A DNA stretch of 22,785 nucleotides from positions 1 through 22,785 of the forward strand of contig JBEVEP010000321.1 of NCBI GenBank assembly GCA_040512755.1, in the 5' to 3' direction. A program made the position numbers and the translations under genes. The notes beneath the pieces were generated by a model. That model was not told where the DNA came from. It did not search any database and worked only from the letters and a program-made list of their open reading frames with translations. The first letter of the stretch is position 1. Each line of letters starts with the position of its first letter. Shown one piece after another: positions 15,601 through 22,785 of this stretch. The DNA comes from JBEVEP01 sp040512755. GTDB lineage: Bacteria > Pseudomonadota > Alphaproteobacteria > Rhizobiales > Rhizobiaceae.

Positions 15601-16506
15601 ATGCTTGCAAGACTTACCCATCTCGACCGGCTTGAAGCCGAGGCGATCCACATCTTCAGGGAAGTGGCGGCAACGTTTTCGAAGCCAGTGATGCTTTACT
15701 CAGTCGGCAAGGATTCGTCGGTCCTGCTGCATCTGGCCATGAAGGCCTTTTATCCAGCCAAGCCGCCGTTTCCGTTCCTTCACGTCGATACGACCTGGAA
15801 GTTCCGCCAGATGATCGAATTCCGTGACGCGATGGCGGCGCGGCATGGATTTGATCTCCTCGTCCACATCAATGAGGACGGCGTGCGTCAGGGCATCAAT
15901 CCGTTCGACCACGGATCGAACACGCATACCCACGTGATGAAGACTGTGGCGCTCCGGCAGGCGCTCGACAAATACGGGTTTGATGCGGCTTTTGGCGGAG
16001 CGCGGCGCGACGAGGAGAAATCCCGTGCCAAGGAGCGCATTTTCTCGTTCCGCAATGCAAGCCATGCCTGGGACCCCAAAAACCAGCGTCCCGAAATGTG
16101 GAAGATATACAATACAAGGGTTGCGCCAGGGGAATCGATCCGCGTGTTTCCGCTGTCGAACTGGACCGAGCTCGATATCTGGCAATACATCCTGCAGGAA
16201 GACATCCTGATCGTGCCACTTTACTTTGCCCAGAAGCGGCCAGTCGTTGAACGCGATGGCATGCTGATCCTGGTGGACGACGACCGGTTGAAACTGCGCG
16301 AGGGCGAGAAGGTAGAAAACCGGAGGGTGCGCTTCCGCACGCTTGGCTGCTATCCTCTCACCGGCGCTATCGAATCCGAAGCTGAGACTCTGGAATCAAT
16401 CGTCAGCGAGATGCTGACCGCCCGCACCTCCGAGCGACAGGGCCGCCTCATTGACAAGGATGAAGCCGGGTCCATGGAAAAGAAGAAGCGCGAAGGTTAT
16501 TTCTGA
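15601..16506 (+). CDS. cysD: Sulfate adenylyltransferase subunit 2 (CysD/NodP)
   Basis: This 301-residue protein is the catalytic subunit of ATP sulfurylase, which makes adenylyl sulfate (APS) from ATP and sulfate in partnership with the CysN GTPase. The PP-loop motif SVGKDS lies at residues 34-39. Other family stretches are FPFLHVDTTWKF, the GGARRDEEKSRAKERIFSFR block, PLSNWTELDIWQYI and the invariant C-terminal ending KKREGYF. The length is normal for the family (about 300). The ATG has a modest AAGG site upstream. It is the first gene of cysD-cysNC-cysQ, with only two bases before the next start, so translation is probably coupled. In rhizobia the paralogue NodP supplies PAPS for Nod-factor sulfation, and the family sequence alone does not separate the two. 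Confidence 0.97.
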   Translation: MLARLTHLDRLEAEAIHIFREVAATFSKPVMLYSVGKDSSVLLHLAMKAFYPAKPPFPFLHVDTTWKFRQMIEFRDAMAARHGFDLLVHINEDGVRQGINPFDHGSNTHTHVMKTVALRQALDKYGFDAAFGGARRDEEKSRAKERIFSFRNASHAWDPKNQRPEMWKIYNTRVAPGESIRVFPLSNWTELDIWQYILQEDILIVPLYFAQKRPVVERDGMLILVDDDRLKLREGEKVENRRVRFRTLGCYPLTGAIESEAETLESIVSEMLTARTSERQGRLIDKDEAGSMEKKKREGYF

Positions 16507-16508
16507 TC

Positions 16509-18446
16509 ATGCACGATGTAATGACCAGGGAAATGACCGGCGCCGAAGACATCCGCGGCTATCTTGCTGGACAGGAGCAGAAATCGCTGATGCGGTTTTT
16601 GACCTGCGGTTCCGTCGACGATGGCAAGTCGACGCTAATCGGGCGCCTGCTCTACGACACGAAGCTGATCTTCGAGGATCAGCTTGCCGCGCTGGAAAAG
16701 GACTCGCGCAAGCACGGCACCAATGGTGATGGCATCGATTTCGCTCTGCTCGTCGATGGGCTGGAGGCCGAAAGGGAGCAAGGTATCACCATCGACGTCG
16801 CCTATCGTTTCTTCGCCACTCCCAAGCGCAAATTCATCGTGGCTGACACGCCGGGCCACGAACAATATACGCGCAACATGGCGACTGGCGCCTCGACCGC
16901 CGATCTCGCCGTCGTGCTGGTGGATGCCCGGCAAGGCGTGCTGCGCCAAACGCGCCGCCACTCGATCATCGCCTCCTTGCTCGGCATTCGGCATATCGTG
17001 CTGGCGGTCAACAAGTTTGACCTCGTTGGCTTCGACCGCAAAGTGTTCGAGCGGATTGCCGCCGACTATCGCGCTTTCGCTGCCGAGCTTGGCTTCGACA
17101 CCATAGAGCCGATCCCGATGTCGGCGCGCTATGGTGACAACGTAACCCGCCCGTCGAGCCAGACGCCGTGGTATTCAGGTCCGACCCTGCTCGACTATCT
17201 GGAAGCCATTTCCATCGACAAGGCCGGTGGCGACAGGCCGTTTCGATTCCCGGTTCAATATGTGAACCGCCCGAACCTCGACTTCCGCGGCTTTGCCGGC
17301 ACTGTGGCCTCCGGGTCCGTATCGACAGGCGATGACATCGTCGTTGCAAAATCCGGCAAGCTTTCGCGGGTCAGGCGTATCGTTGCGCAAGGCGGCGATC
17401 TTCCGCGCGCTGTCGAAGGGCAGGCGGTGACACTGGTGTTGGAAGACGAGGTCGAGGTCTCGCGCGGCAACTTGCTCGTGTCGCCCTACAGCCGCCCGCA
17501 TGTCGCAGACCAGTTCGCCGCCAATCTCGTATGGTTCGACGACAAGCCGCTATTTCCCGGCCGCTCCTACATTCTCAGAACCGAGACCGATCAGGCAAAC
17601 GCCACGGTCAGCGACCTGCGCTATCGCATCAATGTCAACGACTTCGCGCATGAGGCTGCGAAAACGCTTGAAATGAATGCTGTCGGCGTCGTCAACATCT
17701 CCGTGCAGTCGCCGATCGCGTTCGATGTATTCGCTGAGAACCGCACCACCGGCGCCTTCATCCTGATTGACCGGATGACGAACGCCACCGTGGGCGCCGG
17801 CATGATCCTCAATCCGCTGCGGCGTGCGGAAAACATCCATTGGCAATCTCTTGATGTCGACAAGAGCGCTCGGGCGGCTGCGAAACACCAGAGACCGACT
17901 GTGCTGTGGTTCACCGGCCTGTCCGGCTCCGGCAAGTCCACGATCGCCAACCTGCTCGAGAAGAAGCTTCATTCGGCAGGCCACCACACCTATCTGCTCG
18001 ACGGCGACAATGTCCGCCACGGGCTGAACCGCGATCTGGGTTTTACCGACGAGGACAGGGTGGAAAATATCCGTCGGGTGGCGGAAGTGGCGCGGCTGAT
18101 GGCCGATGCCGGCCTTATTGTGCTGGTCTCCTTCATTTCGCCTTTCCGAGCCGAACGTCAGATGGCCCGCGAATTGATGGCCGAGGGCGAGTTCGTCGAA
18201 GTCTTCGTCGATACGCCGTTCGAGGAATGCGCCAAGCGCGATCCGAAGGGCCTCTACGCGAAGGCGCTTGCCGGCCAGATCAAGAATTTCACCGGGGTGG
18301 ATTCCCCTTACGAAGCACCGGAAAATCCGGAAATCCATCTCAAAACACTCGGCAAGTCACCAGAAGAGTTGGTAGAGGCTCTCGAGAGCGTGATTCGGGA
18401 GCGGGAGAATGTCGACCAGCAATACGATAGCGGTGGAGGCATCTGA
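16509..18446 (+). CDS. cysNC: Bifunctional sulfate adenylyltransferase subunit 1 / APS kinase (CysNC/NodQ type)
   Basis: This 645-residue fusion protein combines two activities. The N-terminal CysN GTPase (about 1-450) drives APS synthesis with CysD and has G1 GSVDDGKS (34-41), G3 DTPGH (113-117) and G4 NKFD (168-171), followed by EF-Tu-like beta-barrel domains. The C-terminal APS kinase (about 455-640) has the P-loop GLSGSGKST (470-478), DGDNVRHGLNRDLGF and the active-site SFISPFRAER. It phosphorylates APS to PAPS. All key residues of both halves are present. The start is two bases after cysD, and a second ATG at 16533 preceded by AGGGAA is an alternative. The product PAPS feeds either sulfate assimilation or sulfotransferases. 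No cysH is adjacent. Confidence 0.97.
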   Translation: MHDVMTREMTGAEDIRGYLAGQEQKSLMRFLTCGSVDDGKSTLIGRLLYDTKLIFEDQLAALEKDSRKHGTNGDGIDFALLVDGLEAEREQGITIDVAYRFFATPKRKFIVADTPGHEQYTRNMATGASTADLAVVLVDARQGVLRQTRRHSIIASLLGIRHIVLAVNKFDLVGFDRKVFERIAADYRAFAAELGFDTIEPIPMSARYGDNVTRPSSQTPWYSGPTLLDYLEAISIDKAGGDRPFRFPVQYVNRPNLDFRGFAGTVASGSVSTGDDIVVAKSGKLSRVRRIVAQGGDLPRAVEGQAVTLVLEDEVEVSRGNLLVSPYSRPHVADQFAANLVWFDDKPLFPGRSYILRTETDQANATVSDLRYRINVNDFAHEAAKTLEMNAVGVVNISVQSPIAFDVFAENRTTGAFILIDRMTNATVGAGMILNPLRRAENIHWQSLDVDKSARAAAKHQRPTVLWFTGLSGSGKSTIANLLEKKLHSAGHHTYLLDGDNVRHGLNRDLGFTDEDRVENIRRVAEVARLMADAGLIVLVSFISPFRAERQMARELMAEGEFVEVFVDTPFEECAKRDPKGLYAKALAGQIKNFTGVDSPYEAPENPEIHLKTLGKSPEELVEALESVIRERENVDQQYDSGGGI

Positions 18447-19254
18447 CGATATCGCCGTGCTGGCACTGTTCGAGCGCCTGGCAATATCGGCCGGGCGCGC
18501 AGTGCTGGATGTCTTCCAGTCTGAAATTGCAGTGAGCCGCAAGGACGATTCTTCGCCGGTCACCGAGGCTGACCGGACAAGTGAAAGGATCATCCTGGAG
18601 GGTTTGCGCGCCGCACTACCCTCGGTCCATTGCGTGGCGGAAGAAGAATGCTCCGAGGGGATCGTGCCGCCCGATCTCGGCGCGGTCTTCCTCCTCGTGG
18701 ATCCCCTGGATGGTACCAAGGAGTTCGTGAACCGTTCCGCAGACTTCACCGTCAACATCGCGATGATTCGCGACGGAGTGCCGGAATTGGGGGCCGTGTT
18801 CGCTCCGTTGGCTCGAAAGCTCTACCTCGGCAGACCGGGCTTTGCCGAACTGGTGGAAATGGCGGAGGATTTCTCGGTTGAAAGCCGGCGGGGGATCGGT
18901 GTGAGACGCGGGATTGAACCTTTGACGATTGTCGCGAGCCGCTCGCACCGCACGTCCGAAACCGATTCATACATCCTGAAATTCCGCGCCGCTGAGATCG
19001 TTTCGGTGGGTTCGTCGCTCAAGTTTTGCCTGATCGCCGCTGGAGAGGCGGATCTCTATCCGAGATTTGGCCGAACCATGGAATGGGACACGGCAGCCGG
19101 CGACGCGGTGTTGAGGGCCGCCGGAGGTACGACAGAGACGTTGGATGGCGCGCCGCTCACCTATGGCAAGCGTGGCCGGGTGGATGAGCTCGACTTTGCC
19201 AATCAATCATTCGTCTCGCGGGGACTGCTGACTGATCTGCCGACGCAGCCGTAA
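18409..19254 (+). CDS. cysQ: 3'(2'),5'-bisphosphate nucleotidase CysQ
   Basis: This 281-residue inositol-monophosphatase-superfamily enzyme hydrolyses PAP, the by-product of PAPS use, to AMP and so relieves product inhibition. It may also hydrolyse PAPS. Metal-binding motifs are present: EE at 78-79, DPLDGT at 98-103 and EWDTAAGDA with D227. Its start overlaps the end of cysNC by 38 bases. That start is supported by GGGAGCGGGAGA immediately upstream inside cysNC, so translational coupling is likely. It completes a three-gene unit that makes PAPS and clears PAP. The length and motifs are normal. An inositol monophosphatase is the alternative, made unlikely by the context. Confidence 0.95.
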   Translation: MSTSNTIAVEASDDIAVLALFERLAISAGRAVLDVFQSEIAVSRKDDSSPVTEADRTSERIILEGLRAALPSVHCVAEEECSEGIVPPDLGAVFLLVDPLDGTKEFVNRSADFTVNIAMIRDGVPELGAVFAPLARKLYLGRPGFAELVEMAEDFSVESRRGIGVRRGIEPLTIVASRSHRTSETDSYILKFRAAEIVSVGSSLKFCLIAAGEADLYPRFGRTMEWDTAAGDAVLRAAGGTTETLDGAPLTYGKRGRVDELDFANQSFVSRGLLTDLPTQP

Positions 19255-19300
19255 GATCGTACGTACATAGCCGCGAAGTTCGCGACAGTGCGATGATAAA

Positions 19301-19340
19301 CCTGACAAAACTGAATCCTTCGCTCGGCGCCGTTGTCAGG
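19301..19340. repeat. 8-bp inverted repeat downstream of cysQ
   Basis: CCTGACAA (19301-19308) and TTGTCAGG (19333-19340) are perfect complements separated by 24 bases. They could mark a weak transcript end or a protein site after the cys operon. There is no T-run, so it is not a canonical terminator. The rest of 19255-19531 holds only short self-complementary stretches (for example CGCGAA/TTCGCG at 19272-19284) and an AT-richer segment at 19400-19500 that probably contains the patatin promoter. Confidence 0.3.
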
Positions 19341-19531
19341 CGTAGCGCGGACTGCACGCTTCACGGCCACCAGCGTGCTCAACCGGCACCAAGAGGGCTA
19401 AATAGATATTCAGTTTCTGATTGTTGAGCCTGAGTGCCGTAACAAAGAGAAGGTATTTTACAGTTATTGCGCTTTGCGTGTGGTATTATCTAAGCAGGTT
19501 GATCAGCGTGACAGTTGGCCGGGGGTGCAAC

Positions 19532-21658
19532 GTGTCAAGTATCGAGACTTCCCTTCCGCAGCAAGTCTCCGAAAATCTGTTGCTATGCGATATAGTCATG
19601 GCAGGAGGCGTCACCAGCGGAATCATCTATCCCGGCGCGGTCTCTCGGATCGCGGAGAGATACAGATTTCACTCCATCGGCGGAACGTCGGTCGGCGCCA
19701 TTGCTGCTGCAGCGACGGCTGCAGCGGAATACAGGCGGCAGGAGACCGGCAGCGCCGAAGGGTTCAAGCTCGTTGAGCGTGTGCCGCATGAAATGACCGA
19801 GAAGGCGCCCGACGGCCGCTCTCGTCTGTTCCACCTGTTCACACCGGATGGGCCTCCAGCGAGAAGCCCGGCCGATGATACCCGCCCAATGATGGATCTC
19901 CTGTCGCCGCTTTTCGGACAGGGTGGACCTTTCCTGAAGGCTTTCAAGATCTTCCGGGGTGGTCTCAAAAGGCCATTGGTGGCAGCCGCGTTCGCCGTCG
20001 CATTTCTGATCGTCCTTCCTGCGGTTCTCACGCTTGTCTGGTATGGTCACTGGGCAATGGCGTTTTTTGCCGGCGTTGCCGCCTTGGGACTCGCGCTCGC
20101 TGTCGCCACGATCACCCTGGTTTTTCTGCTGCTTTTTCGGTGGCTTCCCGCCATGGCGAGGAATGGCTTTGGAATATGTTCAGGTATGTCGAACCCGGCC
20201 TTTCCTGCTGAAGGACGGTACCTGGGGCTGACACCCTGGATGCATGAGACAATTCAGAAGGCAGCCGGAAGATCAACGGACGATAATCCGCTGACGTTCG
20301 GTGAGCTATGGACTGCGGGCAAGGATCGAGGAGAACCGCAGGATAAACCCGATCTGACTACGCCTCGGAACATCGAACTGTCGATGATGACGAGCGACGT
20401 GTCCCGCCAGATTTCGGCACAGTTCCCTTTCCTCGAAGTGCCGACCCCTTTGTACTTTAACGCAAGCGAAATGCGCCGCTATTTCCCGGAGAATGTGGTT
20501 CAATGGATGATTGATCATGCCGGCGAAGCGATCGACGGCGTGAAGGCCGGGAATGGAGATTTCCGCCTGCCCTCTCCCAATAATCTGCCGGTCCTCTTGG
20601 CTGCGCGAATGTCGCTCAGCTTTCCGATACTGCTCAGTGCCGTTCCACTCCATGCGGTGAATTTCAGCCAGGGGAAACGCAAACTTGAGGAAGTTTGGTA
20701 CTCCGATGGAGGCTTGACCTCGAACTTTCCCGTGCACCTTTTCGATGGACCGATCCCATCGCGGCCGACCTTTTGCCTGAACCTGGTTGGCTACGACACT
20801 TCGCTTGATCGAGGTGATGACCGTGATGAACTCACTTCAAGAAACCGGCAGTCGACCGGTCTTTCTGAGGATCGGCTTAGACCGGGTGCAAGGGTCTGGA
20901 AGTACGTGGGAATGACAAGGCGCAACGAAGAGCGCGCGACACTGATGACCGAGTTCCGGCGATCGAGCGGGGGTCTGTTTGGCTTTGCTTCAGCGCTGAT
21001 CAACACGGCGCGTTTCTGGAGCGACAACCAGCTCCTGGCTGCCCCTGGGGTGCGGGATCGCGTTGTCCATATCGGCCTTCTGAACGACGAGGGCGGGCTT
21101 AATCTGGACATGCAGAAGCGGACGGTTGTGGGGCTGGATCGGCGCGGTCAGGCAGCGGGCATGCTCATTGCTGCGCGTTTCGACCCGAAGTCTGAAACGG
21201 ATCCGAAGACCGGACAACCCATCAGCCACTCGTTCCCGAACCACCGGTGGGTGAGATTCCGGAACATGATGGGCGCGGTTGAGGACCTGGCGCGCCGCTT
21301 CGGGACGGCGTTCCAAAAATCGGAAGCCGCCGCCTCACGGCGCGAGGAATGGTCGCTCGGAGAGATTATCGAACGAGGCGACCAGACGAATATAGGGTAT
21401 CCCCCGCCGCCACGATCGAAACCGCACTTCAAGGAAAGTCTCAAAACGTTACTGGATATGTCCTCGTGGATCGTCGAGCAAGAACGAGGCGACCCCATGG
21501 CATCCTACGATCCCAGCGGGAACGCCAGCAACGCGCCTCGCCGCACGATGCGTTACACGCTCAGGCCGTTGAGAGACAACGATCCCCGCGCCGAGCGCGG
21601 TGATCCGCCGACAGGCGGAGATTCACAGTCCTCGCCGACGTCACCCAAAACCATTTGA
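19532..21658 (+). CDS. Patatin-like phospholipase with internal membrane segment
   Basis: The protein is about 708 residues from the GTG at 19532, which follows GGGGGTG. An in-frame extension to a TTG at 19421 (37 more residues) lacks a ribosome-binding site and overlaps the AT-rich presumed promoter. Patatin elements in order are the oxyanion loop GGVTSG (25-30), the nucleophile elbow GTSVG with S53, and the catalytic Asp in SDGG (D392). Between them, at about 148-206, is a strongly hydrophobic stretch with two or three predicted membrane helices (LVAAAFAVAFLIVLPAVLTLV, then MAFFAGVAALGLALAVATITLVFLLLF). The C-terminal 240 residues carry FWSDNQLLAAPGVRDRVVHIGL and end in a polar, disordered, Pro/Ser-rich tail. 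It is likely a membrane-tethered serine lipid acyl hydrolase; the substrate is unknown. It stands alone between cysQ and a convergent aminotransferase. Confidence 0.88.
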   Translation: MSSIETSLPQQVSENLLLCDIVMAGGVTSGIIYPGAVSRIAERYRFHSIGGTSVGAIAAAATAAAEYRRQETGSAEGFKLVERVPHEMTEKAPDGRSRLFHLFTPDGPPARSPADDTRPMMDLLSPLFGQGGPFLKAFKIFRGGLKRPLVAAAFAVAFLIVLPAVLTLVWYGHWAMAFFAGVAALGLALAVATITLVFLLLFRWLPAMARNGFGICSGMSNPAFPAEGRYLGLTPWMHETIQKAAGRSTDDNPLTFGELWTAGKDRGEPQDKPDLTTPRNIELSMMTSDVSRQISAQFPFLEVPTPLYFNASEMRRYFPENVVQWMIDHAGEAIDGVKAGNGDFRLPSPNNLPVLLAARMSLSFPILLSAVPLHAVNFSQGKRKLEEVWYSDGGLTSNFPVHLFDGPIPSRPTFCLNLVGYDTSLDRGDDRDELTSRNRQSTGLSEDRLRPGARVWKYVGMTRRNEERATLMTEFRRSSGGLFGFASALINTARFWSDNQLLAAPGVRDRVVHIGLLNDEGGLNLDMQKRTVVGLDRRGQAAGMLIAARFDPKSETDPKTGQPISHSFPNHRWVRFRNMMGAVEDLARRFGTAFQKSEAAASRREEWSLGEIIERGDQTNIGYPPPPRSKPHFKESLKTLLDMSSWIVEQERGDPMASYDPSGNASNAPRRTMRYTLRPLRDNDPRAERGDPPTGGDSQSSPTSPKTI

Positions 21659-21697
21659 ATGGCGGCGCCGGCCTGCGATCGACCGCAGCGGTTTATG

Positions 21698-22785
21698 CTA
21701 TTCCGCCGCCCGCACGGACTGGCCTTCGAGGAAATTGCGGATCGTATCGATGATCCGATCCTGATCGCCCTTGCTTAGATACGGGTGCATGGGAAGGCAC
21801 AGTATGCGGTTGGGCAAGGTCTCCGAAACCGGCAAACCCCCTGGCGCCTGGGGATAGTTCCGGTAGGCAACCTGTTGGTGCAGGGGCTTCACATAGTAGA
21901 TGACCGACGGGATCTCCTGGTTCTGAAGATGTGCCTTCAGCGCGTCGCGATGCACGGTCTCGATGGCATATTGCGCCCAGGCTGAGCGGCGGCCGTCGCC
22001 GACGGTCGGCACTTTCACGATACCGGAGAGACCGGAGTCATAGCGTTTGGCGACCGCCTGCCGCGCAATCATTTCCTCTTCGAGGATGGCGAGCTTCTCG
22101 ATCAGGATCGCGGCCTGCAACGTGTCGAGGCGCGAATTCACCCCGACGTAGATGTTGTCGTACTGGGTTTCACCCTTGCCGTGGAATGCGAACGAACGGA
22201 GTTTTTGCGCCAGATCGTCGTCGTTGGTGAACATCGCCCCGCCGTCGCCATAGCAGCCAAGCGGCTTGGCGGGATAAAAGCTCGTGCCGGCGACATCACC
22301 GAATGCGCCGCACATCTTGCCGTCGATGGAACCGCCAATCGCTTGCGCCGCGTCTTCGATGACGAGCAGGTTTTCACGCTCGGCGATTTTGGCGATTGCC
22401 GCATAATCGGCGCCGAGGCCGAAGAGGTCGACCGGAATGATGGCTTTCGGTTTCAGACGGCCCTCGGCCTTTATCATCGCAATAGCGGCTTCGAGGCTGG
22501 CTATGTCGATGTTGTAGGTATCGGCGTCGACATCCACGAATACGGGCTCTGCCTTTGCCAGCGCGACAACTTCGGCGGTCGCGGCAAATGTAAAGCTCGG
22601 CACGAAGACCGCATCGCCGGGACCAATGCCCGATGCATACAGGGGCAGAAGAAGCGCATCTGTTCCGTTCGCGCAGGCAACGACATGCTTGACGCCGACA
22701 TAGTCGGCAAGCTTTCGTTCGAACTCTGCGACCTCCGGGCCGAGGATGTATTTGCCGCCCTGTACAACAAGATCGATGGCCGCCG
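21698..22785 (-). CDS. DegT/DnrJ/EryC1-family sugar aminotransferase, partial (N-terminus beyond right edge)
   Basis: The frame stays open from the stop at 21698 to the right edge (362 codons), so the true start lies outside. This is a PLP-dependent aminotransferase that aminates keto-sugar nucleotides. Visible signatures are GKYILGPEVAEFE near the edge, ACANGTDALLLPLYASGIGPGD, PSFTFAATAEVVALAKAEPVFVDVD, IEDAAQAIGG, and SFYPAKPLGCYGDGGAMF, which contains the internal-aldimine Lys. Substrate-loop elements are FHGKGETQYDNIYVGVNSRLDTLQAAIL. Only about 15-30 residues are probably missing. It resembles WbpE/WecE-type enzymes used for 3- or 4-amino sugars of surface polysaccharide, which fits the dehydratase in this window, although about 9 kb separate them. 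It is convergent with the patatin gene (39 bp). Confidence 0.94.
   Translation of the reverse strand, partial: AAIDLVVQGGKYILGPEVAEFERKLADYVGVKHVVACANGTDALLLPLYASGIGPGDAVFVPSFTFAATAEVVALAKAEPVFVDVDADTYNIDIASLEAAIAMIKAEGRLKPKAIIPVDLFGLGADYAAIAKIAERENLLVIEDAAQAIGGSIDGKMCGAFGDVAGTSFYPAKPLGCYGDGGAMFTNDDDLAQKLRSFAFHGKGETQYDNIYVGVNSRLDTLQAAILIEKLAILEEEMIARQAVAKRYDSGLSGIVKVPTVGDGRRSAWAQYAIETVHRDALKAHLQNQEIPSVIYYVKPLHQQVAYRNYPQAPGGLPVSETLPNRILCLPMHPYLSKGDQDRIIDTIRNFLEGQSVRAAE

Noticed and set aside
15271..15651. Minus-strand frames across the cysD upstream region
   Set aside because: They have low-complexity, Arg-rich translations and no ribosome-binding site, and they overlap the cysD start. The inverted-repeat structure explains the region better.
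19421..19531. 37-residue N-terminal extension of the patatin from TTG
   Set aside because: It has no ribosome-binding site, and it is AT-rich like a promoter. The GTG at 19532 has a purine-rich site at suitable spacing. The hydrophobic stretch in the extension makes a signal anchor possible, so this is a preference, not proof.
19532..21658. Patatin as effector of a CBASS-type defence system
   Set aside because: There is no cyclase, sensor or ancillary gene next to it. The neighbours are cysQ and a sugar aminotransferase.

Overview
The window looks like chromosome of a GC-rich alphaproteobacterium of the order Hyphomicrobiales (Rhizobiales), probably close to Mesorhizobium, Aminobacter or Nitratireductor. 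The evidence is a fused CysN-CysC (NodQ-type) sulfate-activation enzyme, small families common in rhizobia (DUF427, DUF922, DUF1499), a WbpM-type sugar-nucleotide dehydratase, and intergenic palindromes of the kind scattered through rhizobial genomes. The genus assignment is inference, because no rRNA is present.

Layout. At 1-892 (-) is the N-terminal part of a GT4-type glycosyltransferase that runs off the left edge. It is followed by a tRNA-Gln(TTG) with a recognisable promoter and a small VOC protein, both (-). From 1763 to 10566 the genes are mainly housekeeping: pyruvate,phosphate dikinase (+), a secreted DUF922 putative metalloprotease (-), a DUF427 protein (-), an unrecognised 118-residue protein (-), an acyl-CoA ligase of the DmdB-like group (+), a DUF1499 membrane protein (+), an MBL-fold hydrolase (-) and the biotin transporter BioY (+). 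A strong intrinsic terminator follows bioY.

From 10708 the content turns to cell-surface and accessory functions. A WbpM-type nucleotide-sugar 4,6-dehydratase (-) and a WbpV/WreQ-like reductase/epimerase (+) diverge from a shared 101-bp region, an arrangement that fits synthesis of a 6-deoxy-HexNAc such as UDP-QuiNAc. Next comes an orphan DUF2793 protein resembling phage or gene-transfer-agent spikes and fibres. It is followed by a 326-bp non-coding stretch with striking inverted repeats and then a compact cysD-cysNC-cysQ operon that makes PAPS and removes PAP. A large patatin-like phospholipase with a membrane segment inserted inside the catalytic domain follows. The window closes with a DegT/DnrJ sugar aminotransferase (-) cut by the right edge.

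How the parts may work together. The glycosyltransferase, dehydratase, reductase, aminotransferase and PAPS genes could all serve a modified, possibly sulfated, surface polysaccharide, and the DUF2793 protein could be a carbohydrate-binding spike. No sulfotransferase, polymerase, flippase or initiating glycosyltransferase is in the window, so this is a hypothesis. The most unusual observations are the 112-bp structured element upstream of cysD and the patatin with an internal membrane hairpin. I see no CRISPR array, insertion sequence, transposase or rRNA.
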